Below, in pieces: positions 26,336-35,009 of a DNA stretch of 45,159 nucleotides (position 1 is the stretch's first letter; the number at the start of each line of letters is the position of its first letter). Both the position numbers and the translations under genes were made by a program. The notes under the pieces are model-generated. The model was not told the DNA's origin. It ran no database searches and saw only the letters and a list, made by a program, of their open reading frames with translations. Source of the DNA: Acidobacteriota bacterium (lineage in GTDB: Bacteria > Acidobacteriota > Terriglobia > Acidiferrales > UBA7541); contig QHYS01000075.1 in assembly GCA_003223325.1 (NCBI GenBank), positions 1 through 45,159 of the forward strand, given 5' to 3'.

Positions 26336-26518
26336 TTAACCGGGGAATGGTCCAGCCACGATTTTATCTGGAACTGGAAGCATGACTTCAAACGGCGGCT
26401 GGCAGATCAGGCATTTAACGTACTGTGCGATTTGCGAAGCGCTTGGTCGTCCGATGATGTGAACTTTTTGACGAGTGTTACAGTGCGGACACTTTACTGT
26501 CATTATGGTCCCGCTCAT
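26336..26518 (-). CDS. stand-alone zinc-ribbon protein, paralogue of the response-regulator output domain
   Basis: The 60-residue protein starts MSGTIMTVKCPHC and carries two CxxC pairs, Cys10/Cys13 and Cys36/Cys39, 23 residues apart. It lines up with the last 51 residues of the response regulator 0.7 kb away: MTVKCPHCNTRQKVHI against MTIECPHCKVRQNIHV, and VPDKIVAGPFPG against VPDKMGPFIA. The start could also be Met6 at 26503 or as far upstream as 26575. Function unknown; the likeness suggests that it shares a binding partner with the regulator. Confidence 0.7.
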   Translation of the reverse strand: MSGTIMTVKCPHCNTRQKVHIIGRPSASQIAQYVKCLICQPPFEVMLPVPDKIVAGPFPG

Positions 26519-26643
26519 GCAAGTCGCCGTGCGGATTCGCGGAATATGCTGGTACTGATGGCGTGAGATCTCCACAAGCCAGGCTTTTTTGCGGTGACCA
26601 CCGGCCGCGTTTCAACTTCCGCTGCGGCCCTGATCGCAGCGAG

Positions 26644-28284
26644 TTATTGCCTCAACGCGAAAGCGAACAGCGAGCTGCCTGCAGCAACCGCTACGTATTG
26701 CTTGCCATTAATCGAGTAAGTCATCGGACCGGACACAACTGGCGCCCCGACAGTGAACTTCCACAGCAAATTGCCATTGCGGGCGTCAAGGGCAAAGAAA
26801 TAGGCTTCGCGGCCGCCCGTGAACAACAGATCCGAGGCCGTGGTGAGGATGCCGGCGTCGGTGACGTCGCTCATCTTGAATTGCCACTTCATATCGCCCG
26901 TGCGTGGATCAATGGCCCGGACAGCGCCGAAGCCTTCTTCTTCTTTCCGGTAATTGAAACCGCCTGCCACAACAGCCCCCGCTTTCGGACCGTTTCCCGT
27001 TCCCCCTCCGAACCTGAGACCCTCGACGTAGTCCACGTCTTGCTTAACGTAAAGGGTAGAGTAATTTGCCCAACTGGGTATGTAGAACAGTCCCGTGCGC
27101 GGACTATAGGAGGGTGAATACCAGTTCGTTCCACCCTGATTGCCTGGATAAATGAGTGTGCCTTCTCGGCTGGGAACTTTGCCGTGAACACGGATGGGTC
27201 TGCCATTTTGATCAAGACCGCTGGCCCAGCTCACGTCTACGAATGGTTTCCCGAGTAGGAATTTGCCTGTTGTGCGGTCGAGCACATAAAAGAAGCCATT
27301 TCGATTGGCCCACAGCATCACCTTGCGCGGAGAGCCCTGCCAATCCAGGTCCGCCAGTACGGGAATCTGCACCGAATCGTAATCAAATTCGTCGTGAGGG
27401 GTGAATTGGAAATACCATTTCAATTTGCCCGTATCTGCATCAAGGGCAACCACGGAACTGCTGTACAGGTTGTCGCCGCCGCGCTCGTCGCCGTTATAGT
27501 CCGACCCAGGATTCCCGATACCCCAATAGGTCAGATTAAGATCGGGATCGTATGAGCCCGTGAGCCACACCGGCGCGCCGACGTGTTCCCAGGAATCCTT
27601 GTCCCACGTATTATTAGCGGGCTCGCCAGGTTTAGGAATGGTGTAGAAGCGCCAGACCTCCTTTCCTGTTTTTGCCTCGAAAGCCGCAAGGAATCCACGA
27701 ATGCCATACTCACCCCCCGCCGTACCGATGATCACTTTGTCTTTGATGACAAGCGGGGCCAGCGTTAAGGCGTAGCCGGCCTCGGGTTTGGCGACAGCGA
27801 TGTTCCAAATCGGCCGTCCGCCCTTGGCATCAACGGCGATGAGATGTGCATCAATGGTTGCCATAAATAGTGTATCGCCGAGCATTGCTAAGCCGCGGTT
27901 CACGCGGCCGCAGCAGGGGCGTGCGAGGGGCGACGGCGTGTACGAATAAATCCAGAATTGCCGTCCTGTTGCCGCATCGAGGGCCACAATGTCATTCGGC
28001 GGCTGGACCGTGTATAAGACGCCGTCGACAACGAGCGCGGTCGCTTCGAATTTGGTATTCGATGCTTCTCCCGTTCGCGCCTGGAAAATCCACTGCGGTT
28101 CCAGATCTTTGACATTTGTGGGCGTAATCTGCGTCAGTTGGCTGTGACGCTGGCTGAAAAATGTTCCCGAATACGTCAGCCAGTTCTGAGACTCCTGATC
28201 TGCCCGAACAATCCGGTCAAAAGAAACCTGAGCCTGGAGCGAACCGGCGGCGATTAAGATCAGTACAAGCGTGCGTCGAATCAT
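26644..28284 (-). CDS. PQQ-dependent alcohol dehydrogenase, lanthanide type by signature
   Basis: The 546-residue secreted protein (signal MIRRTLVLILIAAGSLQA) is an eight-bladed beta-propeller quinoprotein with several W-motifs (AFEAKTGKEVWRF, ALDADTGKLKWYF, ALDARNGNLLWKF). The adjacent disulfide that sits over PQQ is Cys124-Cys125. Likely metal ligands are Glu192 and Asn258 (GIGNPG), and the catalytic base is Asp301. Asp303 follows in FDYDS; this second Asp is the extra ligand that marks lanthanide enzymes such as XoxF, where calcium enzymes have Ala. There is no C-terminal cytochrome domain. Its ATG overlaps the stop of the cytochrome gene as ATGA, so the two are coupled. It oxidises alcohols in the periplasm; the substrate is unknown. 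Confidence 0.92.
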   Translation of the reverse strand: MIRRTLVLILIAAGSLQAQVSFDRIVRADQESQNWLTYSGTFFSQRHSQLTQITPTNVKDLEPQWIFQARTGEASNTKFEATALVVDGVLYTVQPPNDIVALDAATGRQFWIYSYTPSPLARPCCGRVNRGLAMLGDTLFMATIDAHLIAVDAKGGRPIWNIAVAKPEAGYALTLAPLVIKDKVIIGTAGGEYGIRGFLAAFEAKTGKEVWRFYTIPKPGEPANNTWDKDSWEHVGAPVWLTGSYDPDLNLTYWGIGNPGSDYNGDERGGDNLYSSSVVALDADTGKLKWYFQFTPHDEFDYDSVQIPVLADLDWQGSPRKVMLWANRNGFFYVLDRTTGKFLLGKPFVDVSWASGLDQNGRPIRVHGKVPSREGTLIYPGNQGGTNWYSPSYSPRTGLFYIPSWANYSTLYVKQDVDYVEGLRFGGGTGNGPKAGAVVAGGFNYRKEEEGFGAVRAIDPRTGDMKWQFKMSDVTDAGILTTASDLLFTGGREAYFFALDARNGNLLWKFTVGAPVVSGPMTYSINGKQYVAVAAGSSLFAFALRQ

Positions 28285-29051
28285 GGGTTCACCTGCGCTT
28301 TCAGAGATGCCAGATAGCTGACCAGATCAGCCACGTCCTGGGAAGCTAGCTTGTCCTGATAGGAAGGCATCGGAGAATTGGTGACGAATGAGAATTCGCG
28401 CAGATTGGATTTCGATAAGGACACGAGTTGCTCTTTCGAATCCAAAAGTTGCACAGTAAACGTGTCCTGATTGAGAAGTCTTCCGGTAATCGTGGTTCCA
28501 TTTTGCGTTACCGCCCGAATAAATCTGTTATTCGGTCGCACCTCCGCCGGCGGTTCGAGTAGAGCACTTTGCAACTCCACGCTCCGACGGAGTCTGCCGA
28601 TCCCGCTGAGATCCGGGCCCAGCCTCGAACCGACGCCAGCGACGCGATGGCAACTGAGACATTCCCCTTTGCCTTCAAAAATGGCCTTGCCACGGCTAAC
28701 ATCGCCCGCAGGAATTGCGTTGGAAGCAGCCGAGGCGGCTATGCTTCGCAAATAAGCGACAATCGCCTTCGCCTGTTCTTGTGAAAGGTTGTTGGCAGGC
28801 ATCCCCGTAGCGGGAATGCCGTTCCTCATGATGCGTACAAGGTCACTATCAGAGGATGCCACGCGAAAATGACCATGGCCCAGATCGACCCCTTGCACCG
28901 CGTCACCCTCCGGGCCATGACAGGAGACGCAATTGTTGGTAAATAGTTGCCTGCCGATCTCCGCTTCGACTGGCGTGTACTGCTGCTGGGCAAGCAGTGA
29001 AGATGCCGCCGCTAGCAAGAACACAATCACAACAGGTATTCGGATTGGCCG
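28281..29051 (-). CDS. di-haem cytochrome c with Pirellula-type haem-binding domain
   Basis: The 256-residue protein has a signal peptide (VVIVFLLAAASSLLAQ) and two haem-attachment motifs, CVSCH and CLSCH. The second is in a domain with GRLRRSVELQSALLEPPAEV, TITGRLLNQDTFTVQLLDS and LASQDVADLVSYLASL, which matches the haem-binding domain TIGR02603. I chose the start at 29051, since it begins at the signal peptide; the open frame runs to 29129. It is most likely the electron acceptor for the PQQ dehydrogenase translated from the overlapping next gene, passing electrons to a terminal oxidase. Confidence 0.92.
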   Translation of the reverse strand, partial: RPIRIPVVIVFLLAAASSLLAQQQYTPVEAEIGRQLFTNNCVSCHGPEGDAVQGVDLGHGHFRVASSDSDLVRIMRNGIPATGMPANNLSQEQAKAIVAYLRSIAASAASNAIPAGDVSRGKAIFEGKGECLSCHRVAGVGSRLGPDLSGIGRLRRSVELQSALLEPPAEVRPNNRFIRAVTQNGTTITGRLLNQDTFTVQLLDSKEQLVSLSKSNLREFSFVTNSPMPSYQDKLASQDVADLVSYLASLKAQVNP

Positions 29052-29451
29052 CATGGCGATGCCCACCGTGTTTCTCCTGCCGCTGGTTGATTCCCTGGCC
29101 GTTGCTGACCAGGGAGAGGGCCGAACCATCAGAGACTGATCAGGGCGCTTCTACTCCCTGGGTAAACGAGAGTCAAGAAGATTTGCGACTGGCTGGCGCC
29201 TCGCCCAGTTGAGGATCCCGCCCTTCGAGTCATTGGGACCAGGAAGGTCGGCGAGGTGCGGGCGACGGATCGAATACAGATAAGAACGTTCCAACACTTT
29301 CTACGATGGTGCAGCTCTCGTTGCTGCAACGAGGCCGGATTCGTTTTCGCAGCCGCGTCATTTTCAACTCAACTGAAAGGAATCCGCCGGACGAAAAGCG
29401 TGCGTTTGAAGTCATTTTCAGAGTTATACTTCGCCAAATTACTTGAAACAG

Positions 29452-29547
29452 ATGGCGCTTCTACCGAGCCAACGCCTCGGCCCTTACGAAATCTTCTCTG
29501 TAATTGGCGCAGGCGGGACCTGGCAAACTGTCGCGCAGATCGGGTGA
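29452..29547 (+). pseudogene. N-terminal stub of a serine/threonine protein kinase
   Basis: The frame begins ATG at 29452 and reads MALLPSQRLGPYEIFSVIGA, then GGTW and a stop shortly after. This is the opening of the acidobacterial Ser/Thr kinase family, in which the glycine-rich loop follows LGPYEI. The rest of the kinase is absent from the downstream sequence. From 29052 to 29451 I find no other gene; TATACT at 29426-29431 may be a leftover promoter element. Confidence 0.6.
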
Positions 29548-29589
29548 ATGGATGCGGCCAATCCTGCATACTGCCGTTCCGGTTGCGGG

Positions 29590-29800
29590 CGTTGAAATGC
29601 CCGTGGCGAACGCCTCGGCTCTCTCCTCGGCTGGTGCGCCAACGTTGTCGGAAACTGACAGGGGCTTGCGTCCGCCAGCCGTGGTGATGTGCCATCACCC
29701 TGCCGTCAGCCGTGTAAGTGAGCAAGCCTGCAGGATTGTGGCCATATTGCTCTCTCACTTCACCTGTAGTCGTGGTCTCAATAGCGGACACCTTAGTCGG
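29590..29800 (-). pseudogene. lipocalin-like domain protein remnant, frameshifted
   Basis: One minus-strand frame reads SAIETTTTGEVREQYGHNP then AGLLTYTADGRVMA. After about 29690 the protein continues in another frame with ITTAGGRKPLSVSDNVGAPA and EERAEAFAT. Together these match the N-terminal half of the lipocalin-like domain family (the GLLTYTADGRMMA motif). A frameshift lies at the junction, and both ends are missing. It is antisense to and downstream of the kinase stub. Confidence 0.55.
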
Positions 29801-29968
29801 CCCTGATAGCGAGGTCTGTAGGAACCGCGCTGTGGAAAAGTGCAGTTCTAGGGAACATTCCTAATATCAAAAGTCTCAAACGGTGTTGTACTTTGCCCGA
29901 ACCCCCGGTGCACAAACGTCACTGACGTGCACGCGGGCTCTGCCATGGAAATTAGTCAAGGAGTGAAC

Positions 29969-30844
29969 ATGTTCCAGAGACGATTGCTTTACTGTGTCGC
30001 CACTCTGCTACTGGCGATCACATGCACCAACACCTTAGCCCAAGCCCAGACGAATTCCGACGAAGGGGGCAGTAATAATTGCGGAAATCTTCCCAACTAT
30101 GCTGCGCTCCACGCAGCACTGGCTTCCGCTCTGTCGGCGGAAAGCAGCGGGCTCAACAACCAAATGTGGGCAACCATTGTCGACCGCGATGGCAATGTAT
30201 GTGCGGTGGCGTTCTCCGGCATGAATCGGGGTGCGGAGTGGCCTGGCAGCCGGGTCATTTCGGCACAGAAGGCCAATACAGCCAACGCGTTCAGTCTCGA
30301 TTCTTCTTCGACTAGCAGCGGCAAGGGGCAGGCTGCGGGTTTGGCCCTCTCCACGGCAAACCTGTTCAGCGCCGTGCAGCCGGGAGGCAGCCTGTTTGGT
30401 CTTCAGGAAAGCAATCCAGTGGACACGAGCGTCGCGTACGCGGGACCGTCATCGAGTTACGGCACCGCGAACGATCCTATGGTGGGCAACAAAATTGGCG
30501 GCGTAAACGTGTTCGGCGGCGGGCTTGCACTGTACACCACGAATAAGGTGATTGTCGGCGGAGTGGGTGTAAGCGGCGACACCTCCTGCACAGACCACAA
30601 CGTTGCCTGGCGCGTCCGCCACAATTTGGGTCTCGACCACTTATTCGGGGTTGGCGGAGTCTCGGGCGATCCGAACCATCCAGACAACATCATTTATGAC
30701 ATTGTTGCCAATTCCGACGGCACTGGTGGTACGGGCCAAACCCCCGCAGGGTCTGGAGGCGTGGGGACAAGCCCGTCTGGCTTTGGCCATCCGAAGTGCT
30801 TGAATACGGGGAATAAGGCTGTGCTCCCGGTCGTGCAGCCGTAA
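29969..30844 (+). CDS. secreted HbpS/GlcG-like (DUF336) protein
   Basis: The 291-residue protein has a clear signal peptide (MFQRRLLYCVATLLLAITC, cut near AQA) and an AGGAGTG ribosome-binding site just before ATG 29969, which is why I did not use the longer frame to 29927. The core has MWATIVDRDGNVCAVAFSG, SRVISAQKANTANAF and GGGLALYTTNKVIVGGVGVSGD, which match the HbpS/GlcG fold, a haem- or cofactor-binding domain of extracellular sensors. The C-terminus is a Gly/Ser/Thr-rich tail. It is the only intact gene between 29.1 and 32.6 kb. Confidence 0.8.
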   Translation: MFQRRLLYCVATLLLAITCTNTLAQAQTNSDEGGSNNCGNLPNYAALHAALASALSAESSGLNNQMWATIVDRDGNVCAVAFSGMNRGAEWPGSRVISAQKANTANAFSLDSSSTSSGKGQAAGLALSTANLFSAVQPGGSLFGLQESNPVDTSVAYAGPSSSYGTANDPMVGNKIGGVNVFGGGLALYTTNKVIVGGVGVSGDTSCTDHNVAWRVRHNLGLDHLFGVGGVSGDPNHPDNIIYDIVANSDGTGGTGQTPAGSGGVGTSPSGFGHPKCLNTGNKAVLPVVQP

Positions 30845-31024
30845 GAAGAGGCAGGAATCGACAGCACAGGTCCGCCGAAGCCTCGAACGGGGACGCATCC
30901 TCAGCCTTGATGCAAAGCCAAAAGCCAGAGGGATCGTTCAGATCGGGACGGGTTTATGTTGGTCGAAGCCGAGCAAGGCAAGGGTTATGTCGTGGGCACG
31001 GGGCAAAGTGCTTCACTTGGCTTA

Positions 31025-31265
31025 TTAGTGGTGCGAGTCTTGCTTCCAGTCTGAACCCATCTTAACCCATACGTCCGTGCTGATGACTGTCCCCACGGGG
31101 TGTTGCCCGTCCAGCAGCGCATCGAATGTATCCTTGTAGGTTGCCACCGCCAGTACTGCCGTAGACGCGCACCTTCAGATCGGTACGCTCTCGCTGTTGA
31201 ACTTGTTGTTTTTGGTGTCGGCCATTTCCTTGAGCGACTCCGCCTTCGTGTCCCACCTCCCGTGA
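31025..31265 (-). pseudogene. DUF4440 (SnoaL-like) protein remnant with two frameshifts
   Basis: Three minus-strand frames give consecutive parts of a DUF4440 domain: [19 protein letters not shown] (about 31240-31190), DLKVRVYGST (about 31180-31150), and KDTFDALLDGQHPVGTVIST then DVWVKMGSDWK (about 31138-31040), ending at TAA 31025. The order and the strand motif VRVYG followed by TDVWVK are typical of the family. The N-terminal half is absent. Confidence 0.6.
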
Positions 31266-31268
31266 CTG

Positions 31269-32176
31269 TCACAGCCCATCCAGTACTCGAGCGAGCGAGA
31301 CTTGCAAGATTGCAAAAAACGCTCCGCGGGCCAGAGCGAGGTCAATAGGCAAGGCCGTTTCTTCGATGCTGTGTCCCAGGTTCTCACACAGCTTTGCCGC
31401 GTCCAGCGCGGCCTTCTTGCATTCTGGATCGAGTGGTGTTCCGCCCGGCGTCGCCGTTACGAGCGCGATGCGTAACCTCCCTGGTTCAGTGCCGATCTCT
31501 TTGCCGTTCCAACTTTCAAATTGCCTCGGTCCCAGCGGTACGCGCCCACGGGTCGGCTTAAAACCGAAGACGCCACAACAGGACGCTGGAATCCGGATCG
31601 AACCACCGCCATCGCTGCCGTGTGCCATCGGTAGAATTCGGCTGGCAACATCGCAGCCGAGCCGCCGGAGGAACCGCCGGAAGTCCGTTCCAGGTTCCAT
31701 GGATTATGTGTCTGGCAGAACAGAACGGACTCGGTGGTCGTCGTGAGCCCAAGCTCCGGCGAATTCGTCTTACCAAAGGTCACCAGTCCAGCATGTTTAT
31801 AACGCTCGACCAACGTGCTATCGAAATCAGCCACGCTGTCTTTCCAGATTCGGCTCCCTGCCGACGTGATTGTTCCAGCCAGATACTGGCCCAGATCTTT
31901 GAGTGCGTAGGGCACACCGCGAAATGGCCCCGTTCCCAGGCCTGCATTGATTTGTGCTTCTGCCCTGTCAAAGAACAGATGACAGAGTGCGTTCAACTGT
32001 GGGTTGAATGCGTCCACCCGTTGGCGCACAGCGTGAAGCAGCTCGAGCGGGCTGATCTTCTTTTTCGCAATTAAATCGGCCAAGCCCAGGCCGTCGTAAT
32101 TGGCGTAGTCGGCGGCCAGGCCTGAGAATTCACGAGATCTGTCGGCGGCCCGGGGCGAGGAAGTAGAGGTGCTCAT
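31269..32176 (-). pseudogene. amidase-signature hydrolase, frameshifted and internally deleted
   Basis: From ATG 32176 (with GGAGG just upstream) the frame reads an amidase N-terminus with the catalytic lysine in YALKDLGQ and the cis-serine motif [10 protein letters not shown]. Near 31653 the sequence moves to another frame, [20 protein letters not shown], with the nucleophile serine; one missing base explains the shift. After [13 protein letters not shown] the frame jumps to [14 protein letters not shown], so about 40 residues of the core are missing. It stops early at 31269. Intact relatives have about 470 residues. These proteins hydrolyse amides; this copy cannot be active. Confidence 0.8.
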
Positions 32177-32429
32177 TACAACCTCCAAAGGTGGCGGTCA
32201 AGCGACGGTTTGAGCAGATCGAGGGGACCCAACTGAGTGCCGCATGAATTCTCTGGCGAACGCAGACTCGATTGCTTCACAGAACCGCATCATACGCCTG
32301 ATACGCCGATCTCGTAGAGACCCGTGTGCGGAGTCAATTCGCCTGGCAGACGGCGCCCGGTGAGAGACTCTGGCCTGGGGCCGGGCACCCGGGGCTTTTC
32401 TGCCTTTGTAAAAACGTTTCTAGTCTCTT

Positions 32430-32447
32430 GCGACTCTTGCGAGTCGC
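32430..32447. repeat. perfect inverted repeat next to integrase remnant
   Basis: GCGACTC, a four-base spacer TTGC, then GAGTCGC. It lies 63 bases before the recombinase tail. The stretch 32189-32509 otherwise shows only another GC-rich hairpin-like sequence followed by TTTT near 32380-32400. It could be a terminator or a recombination-site arm; nothing decides between them. Confidence 0.35.
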
Positions 32448-32509
32448 ACGAATAAGTCGTCAGAGAAAATTCCTCTGTCCCAACTTTAAGATCTTACCCG
32501 TGCCGGGTA

Positions 32510-32640
32510 CCTCGCGGAATTGCAATGGCAATCACCGGGCATAAGACCGAGCATATCTTTGAACGCTACAACATCGTGAATACGGATGATGTCCGCGAGG
32601 CGCTGGTTAAGCTCGGTGAGTATGCTATTGGTCTGCGGAC
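32510..32640 (+). pseudogene. C-terminal tail of a tyrosine recombinase/integrase
   Basis: The frame reads PRGIAMAITGHKTEHIFERY then NIVNTDDVREALVKLGEYA. GHKT followed by RYNI is the end of the catalytic domain of phage- and transposon-type tyrosine recombinases, with the conserved His and the tyrosine nucleophile. Nothing upstream of about 32500 matches the rest of the protein, so only about 40 residues remain. The open frame continues to 32926 without further likeness. Confidence 0.65.
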
Positions 32641-32654
32641 GCCTTCTGGCCAAC

Positions 32655-32894
32655 ATGCCGACGAACATCAAACGATCCCATGCTTCAACAGATCCGAACC
32701 CAACAGAAGTTACTCCGTTCGGTCGTTACGGCGCAGGTCTCTTAACAGGACACCCGGTGGGATTGGTGATTGTCATCGGGCTGTTTGCGGTTGGCCTAGT
32801 GGGAATACCGGAAGCAAGGTGGTTTTTCGCCGGATCTCTCGTTCTAGGCGTCGTCCTGGGATTGCTCCTCTGGCTTCGTCGAGGGGCACCGTGA
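32655..32894 (+). CDS. small two-helix membrane protein
   Basis: The 79-residue protein has a polar N-terminus and two hydrophobic helices (PVGLVIVIGLFAVGLVGIP and FFAGSLVLGVVLGLLLWL) joined by a short EAR-containing turn, then a basic end. ATG 32655 is chosen because the upstream part of the frame is the antisense-like shadow of the recombinase tail. I do not recognise a characterised family. It stands alone among pseudogenes. Confidence 0.55.
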   Translation: MPTNIKRSHASTDPNPTEVTPFGRYGAGLLTGHPVGLVIVIGLFAVGLVGIPEARWFFAGSLVLGVVLGLLLWLRRGAP

Positions 32895-33067
32895 GGTTCA
32901 CCTTGGCCCTTCACCTCTCAGAGTAAAGGGCCGTCACGGTGCCCAATGAGCGGGTATTTATCGCAACACACGCGCGAAGCCCTCAAGCTGGTAGAGGCTT
33001 CATATTTGTCAACAACGGAAACCCAGGCGCTTCTTAGCTTCTCCAATAGATGTTTGGGCGAACCGAT

Positions 33068-34335
33068 CTAATCATGAAATTCGCCCCTCTTTCTTTCCGT
33101 TAAGCGGCCGAGGACATAGTTAGCAACCTGGGTTCCGAGTATTTGACCGTCGTCGCAAGCGGTACGGAAGTGAATGCCGGCAAAAACGCGGGCATCCTTG
33201 ATCTCATCGAGCGCGTCAGAGAAGCTCGCGAAGAAACGGACCACCCCGACCATCACATCGGAAGTCACGCTGAAAGACTTGTCACCGAAATAGTCCTCGA
33301 GCACCGTCGCTGCCGCGCTGCTGACACACGAATGGCCTGACGGGTATTCAGGGAAATTCGGTGTAATCAGCAGCGGCGTCCACCCCGGATCGGCTATCGT
33401 CGCGGGGTTTGCATCGGTTGCGGCCAATGGAATCGCGGTCACAGGCCGCCAGAAAACGTAGTGATATTTCGCCTCCCAGCAGCCGATACCTGCGTCCGCC
33501 ATAGCGACGTTGACCAAGGCCAAAAGCCGGGCGTTTTCCGACAACGAAGTGTGGCGCTCGCCAAGAGACACGGCGACCTGATCCCAGTAATAACTTGCAG
33601 TGCTCGAATTCCAAAACCGTGAAAAGACAGTCTGATCGGATGTGCGGCTCGGACTCGTCAAGCTTCCCGTGAGTTTAGTCTCATTGAAAACTGTTGTGTA
33701 GGTCGCGCTGGTCAATGCCGGAGGACCAGCGGGTCGAAATTGCGAAGGTGAGGCGATCACCCATGGAGTCATATAAGCGAACTGCGGCCCCGCTCCAGGC
33801 AGAAACCCGGGCGGGGTGGGACGCCACTCTCCAACAGCGGTCCCGCCCAGAAATGGCGGCGGCGCCGGGGTAAATCCGTCCGTGCTCCGCCACGCCCAGA
33901 TTGCGTCCGCGACTGTTTGCCCCCATTCGATTCCGCGGGCAATGGATACGCTGTCCTCAACATCATCGTGGCTCGAAATAGCAGCGAGCGAGGCGGCTCG
34001 CTCCGCATCGAAGCTGCTCTTCTGAGCGGGGATACAGGTTCACAAGAGCGGCATAAGCTGCTTGAACGGCTGCGGCACGGATGGATGCGCTGTGAGGAGC
34101 GGCGGGATTAACGTGGATTGGAGTGTAGCCGCTCGATGCCGTTGACTGCATCAAAGACAGAAGCTTGGACGATGGCGGCCACCCGACCCATGATTAGCGG
34201 CGAGGTCCCCGCGATGTGTGCAGCCGTGAACATGTTCTGGTTCCAGTCGGTAACCTCATCGGCCCACACAGTCACCGTGAAAATACTGGCGAAGACGGCA
34301 GCTACGAGCCAAGATTTGATGATCATCCTCATCAT
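33068..34335 (-). pseudogene. vanadium haloperoxidase/PAP2-like secreted protein with two frameshifts
   Basis: Three frames give one protein in order. From 34335 there is a signal peptide, then ADEVTDWNQNMFTAAHIAGT and AAIVQASVFDAVNGIER. From about 34135 there is YTPIHVNPAAPHSASIRAAA and QAAYAALVNLYP. From about 34015 down to 33068 there is a long open stretch with IARGIEWGQTVADAIWAWR, TPAPPPFLGGTAVGEWRPTP, YHYVFWRPVTAIP, FPEYPSGHSC and the last active-site region ARVFAGIHFRTACDDG. These match the vanadate-dependent haloperoxidase-related PAP2 family. Each junction is explained by one extra base or two missing bases. The catalytic C-terminal part is intact from 33772. Confidence 0.75.
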
Positions 34336-34622
34336 GTTCCCTCTCCTATCAGAGCCTCTTTTTTCACTTACGCTTCGTTTCTTGAGATTCTGGCCTAGCG
34401 CCGCCCCAGCCAGCCACGATAATTATAACAATGCTGCCGCGCATCCAACCCATCAATCCGACCAGAATCGCCGCGCCTTTTGACCATGAGGACTGGGTCC
34501 TTCCCGAACTACGCTCTACATCGGCCCCAACGAACGGCTGACGAGTAAGGCACGCCTGTACCGCGCGGCGCTAGCACTGGGCGACGCAGATTCAGAGAAT
34601 GGATTTGTTGGAGGTGGGACTG

Positions 34623-34961
34623 ATGGCGAAAGACTCGAACCGTGAAAATGCGATTTTTGATAAGGGCTACGATGCTGTGCGGACTATGGCAAAAGAGATG
34701 GTCGAAAATGGGGCAACACTTTCTGACATTCTTTTCCACGCGAACCAAGTGTGGCACGAGTTCAAGTTGGGGGCAGCCAAAGCAGGGCTTGGCAACGTTG
34801 CCACGACAGGAATGTACATGGACCAGTACAACGCGGATACCACAAACGAAATAATCCAGGCTGATAAACGGTATTCGAGCGGAATGGATGCTGCGAGGGT
34901 CAAGCAGTTCGTAGAGAATGAGGAGGAATTGTTGCGCGAGCCGATTCTCGTTCGGCGCTAG
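34623..34961 (+). CDS. unknown 112-residue protein, first gene of a three-gene cluster
   Basis: ATG 34623 follows GGAGGTGG with a short spacer, a better start than the upstream in-frame ATG at 34599. The protein is charged and mainly helical (KGYDAVRTMAKEMVENGATL, ADTTNEIIQADKRYSSGMDA, QFVENEEELLREP), with no signal peptide or membrane segment. I do not recognise it. A 267-residue frame on the other strand covers the same DNA, but its composition is less protein-like. Two further genes follow in the same direction, the last a kinase fragment. Confidence 0.5.
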   Translation: MAKDSNRENAIFDKGYDAVRTMAKEMVENGATLSDILFHANQVWHEFKLGAAKAGLGNVATTGMYMDQYNADTTNEIIQADKRYSSGMDAARVKQFVENEEELLREPILVRR

Positions 34962-35009
34962 TGACTCCGCGACCCTGTGCCGGGCCGGTGCTGCGAGTTT
35001 CCTGCCATA

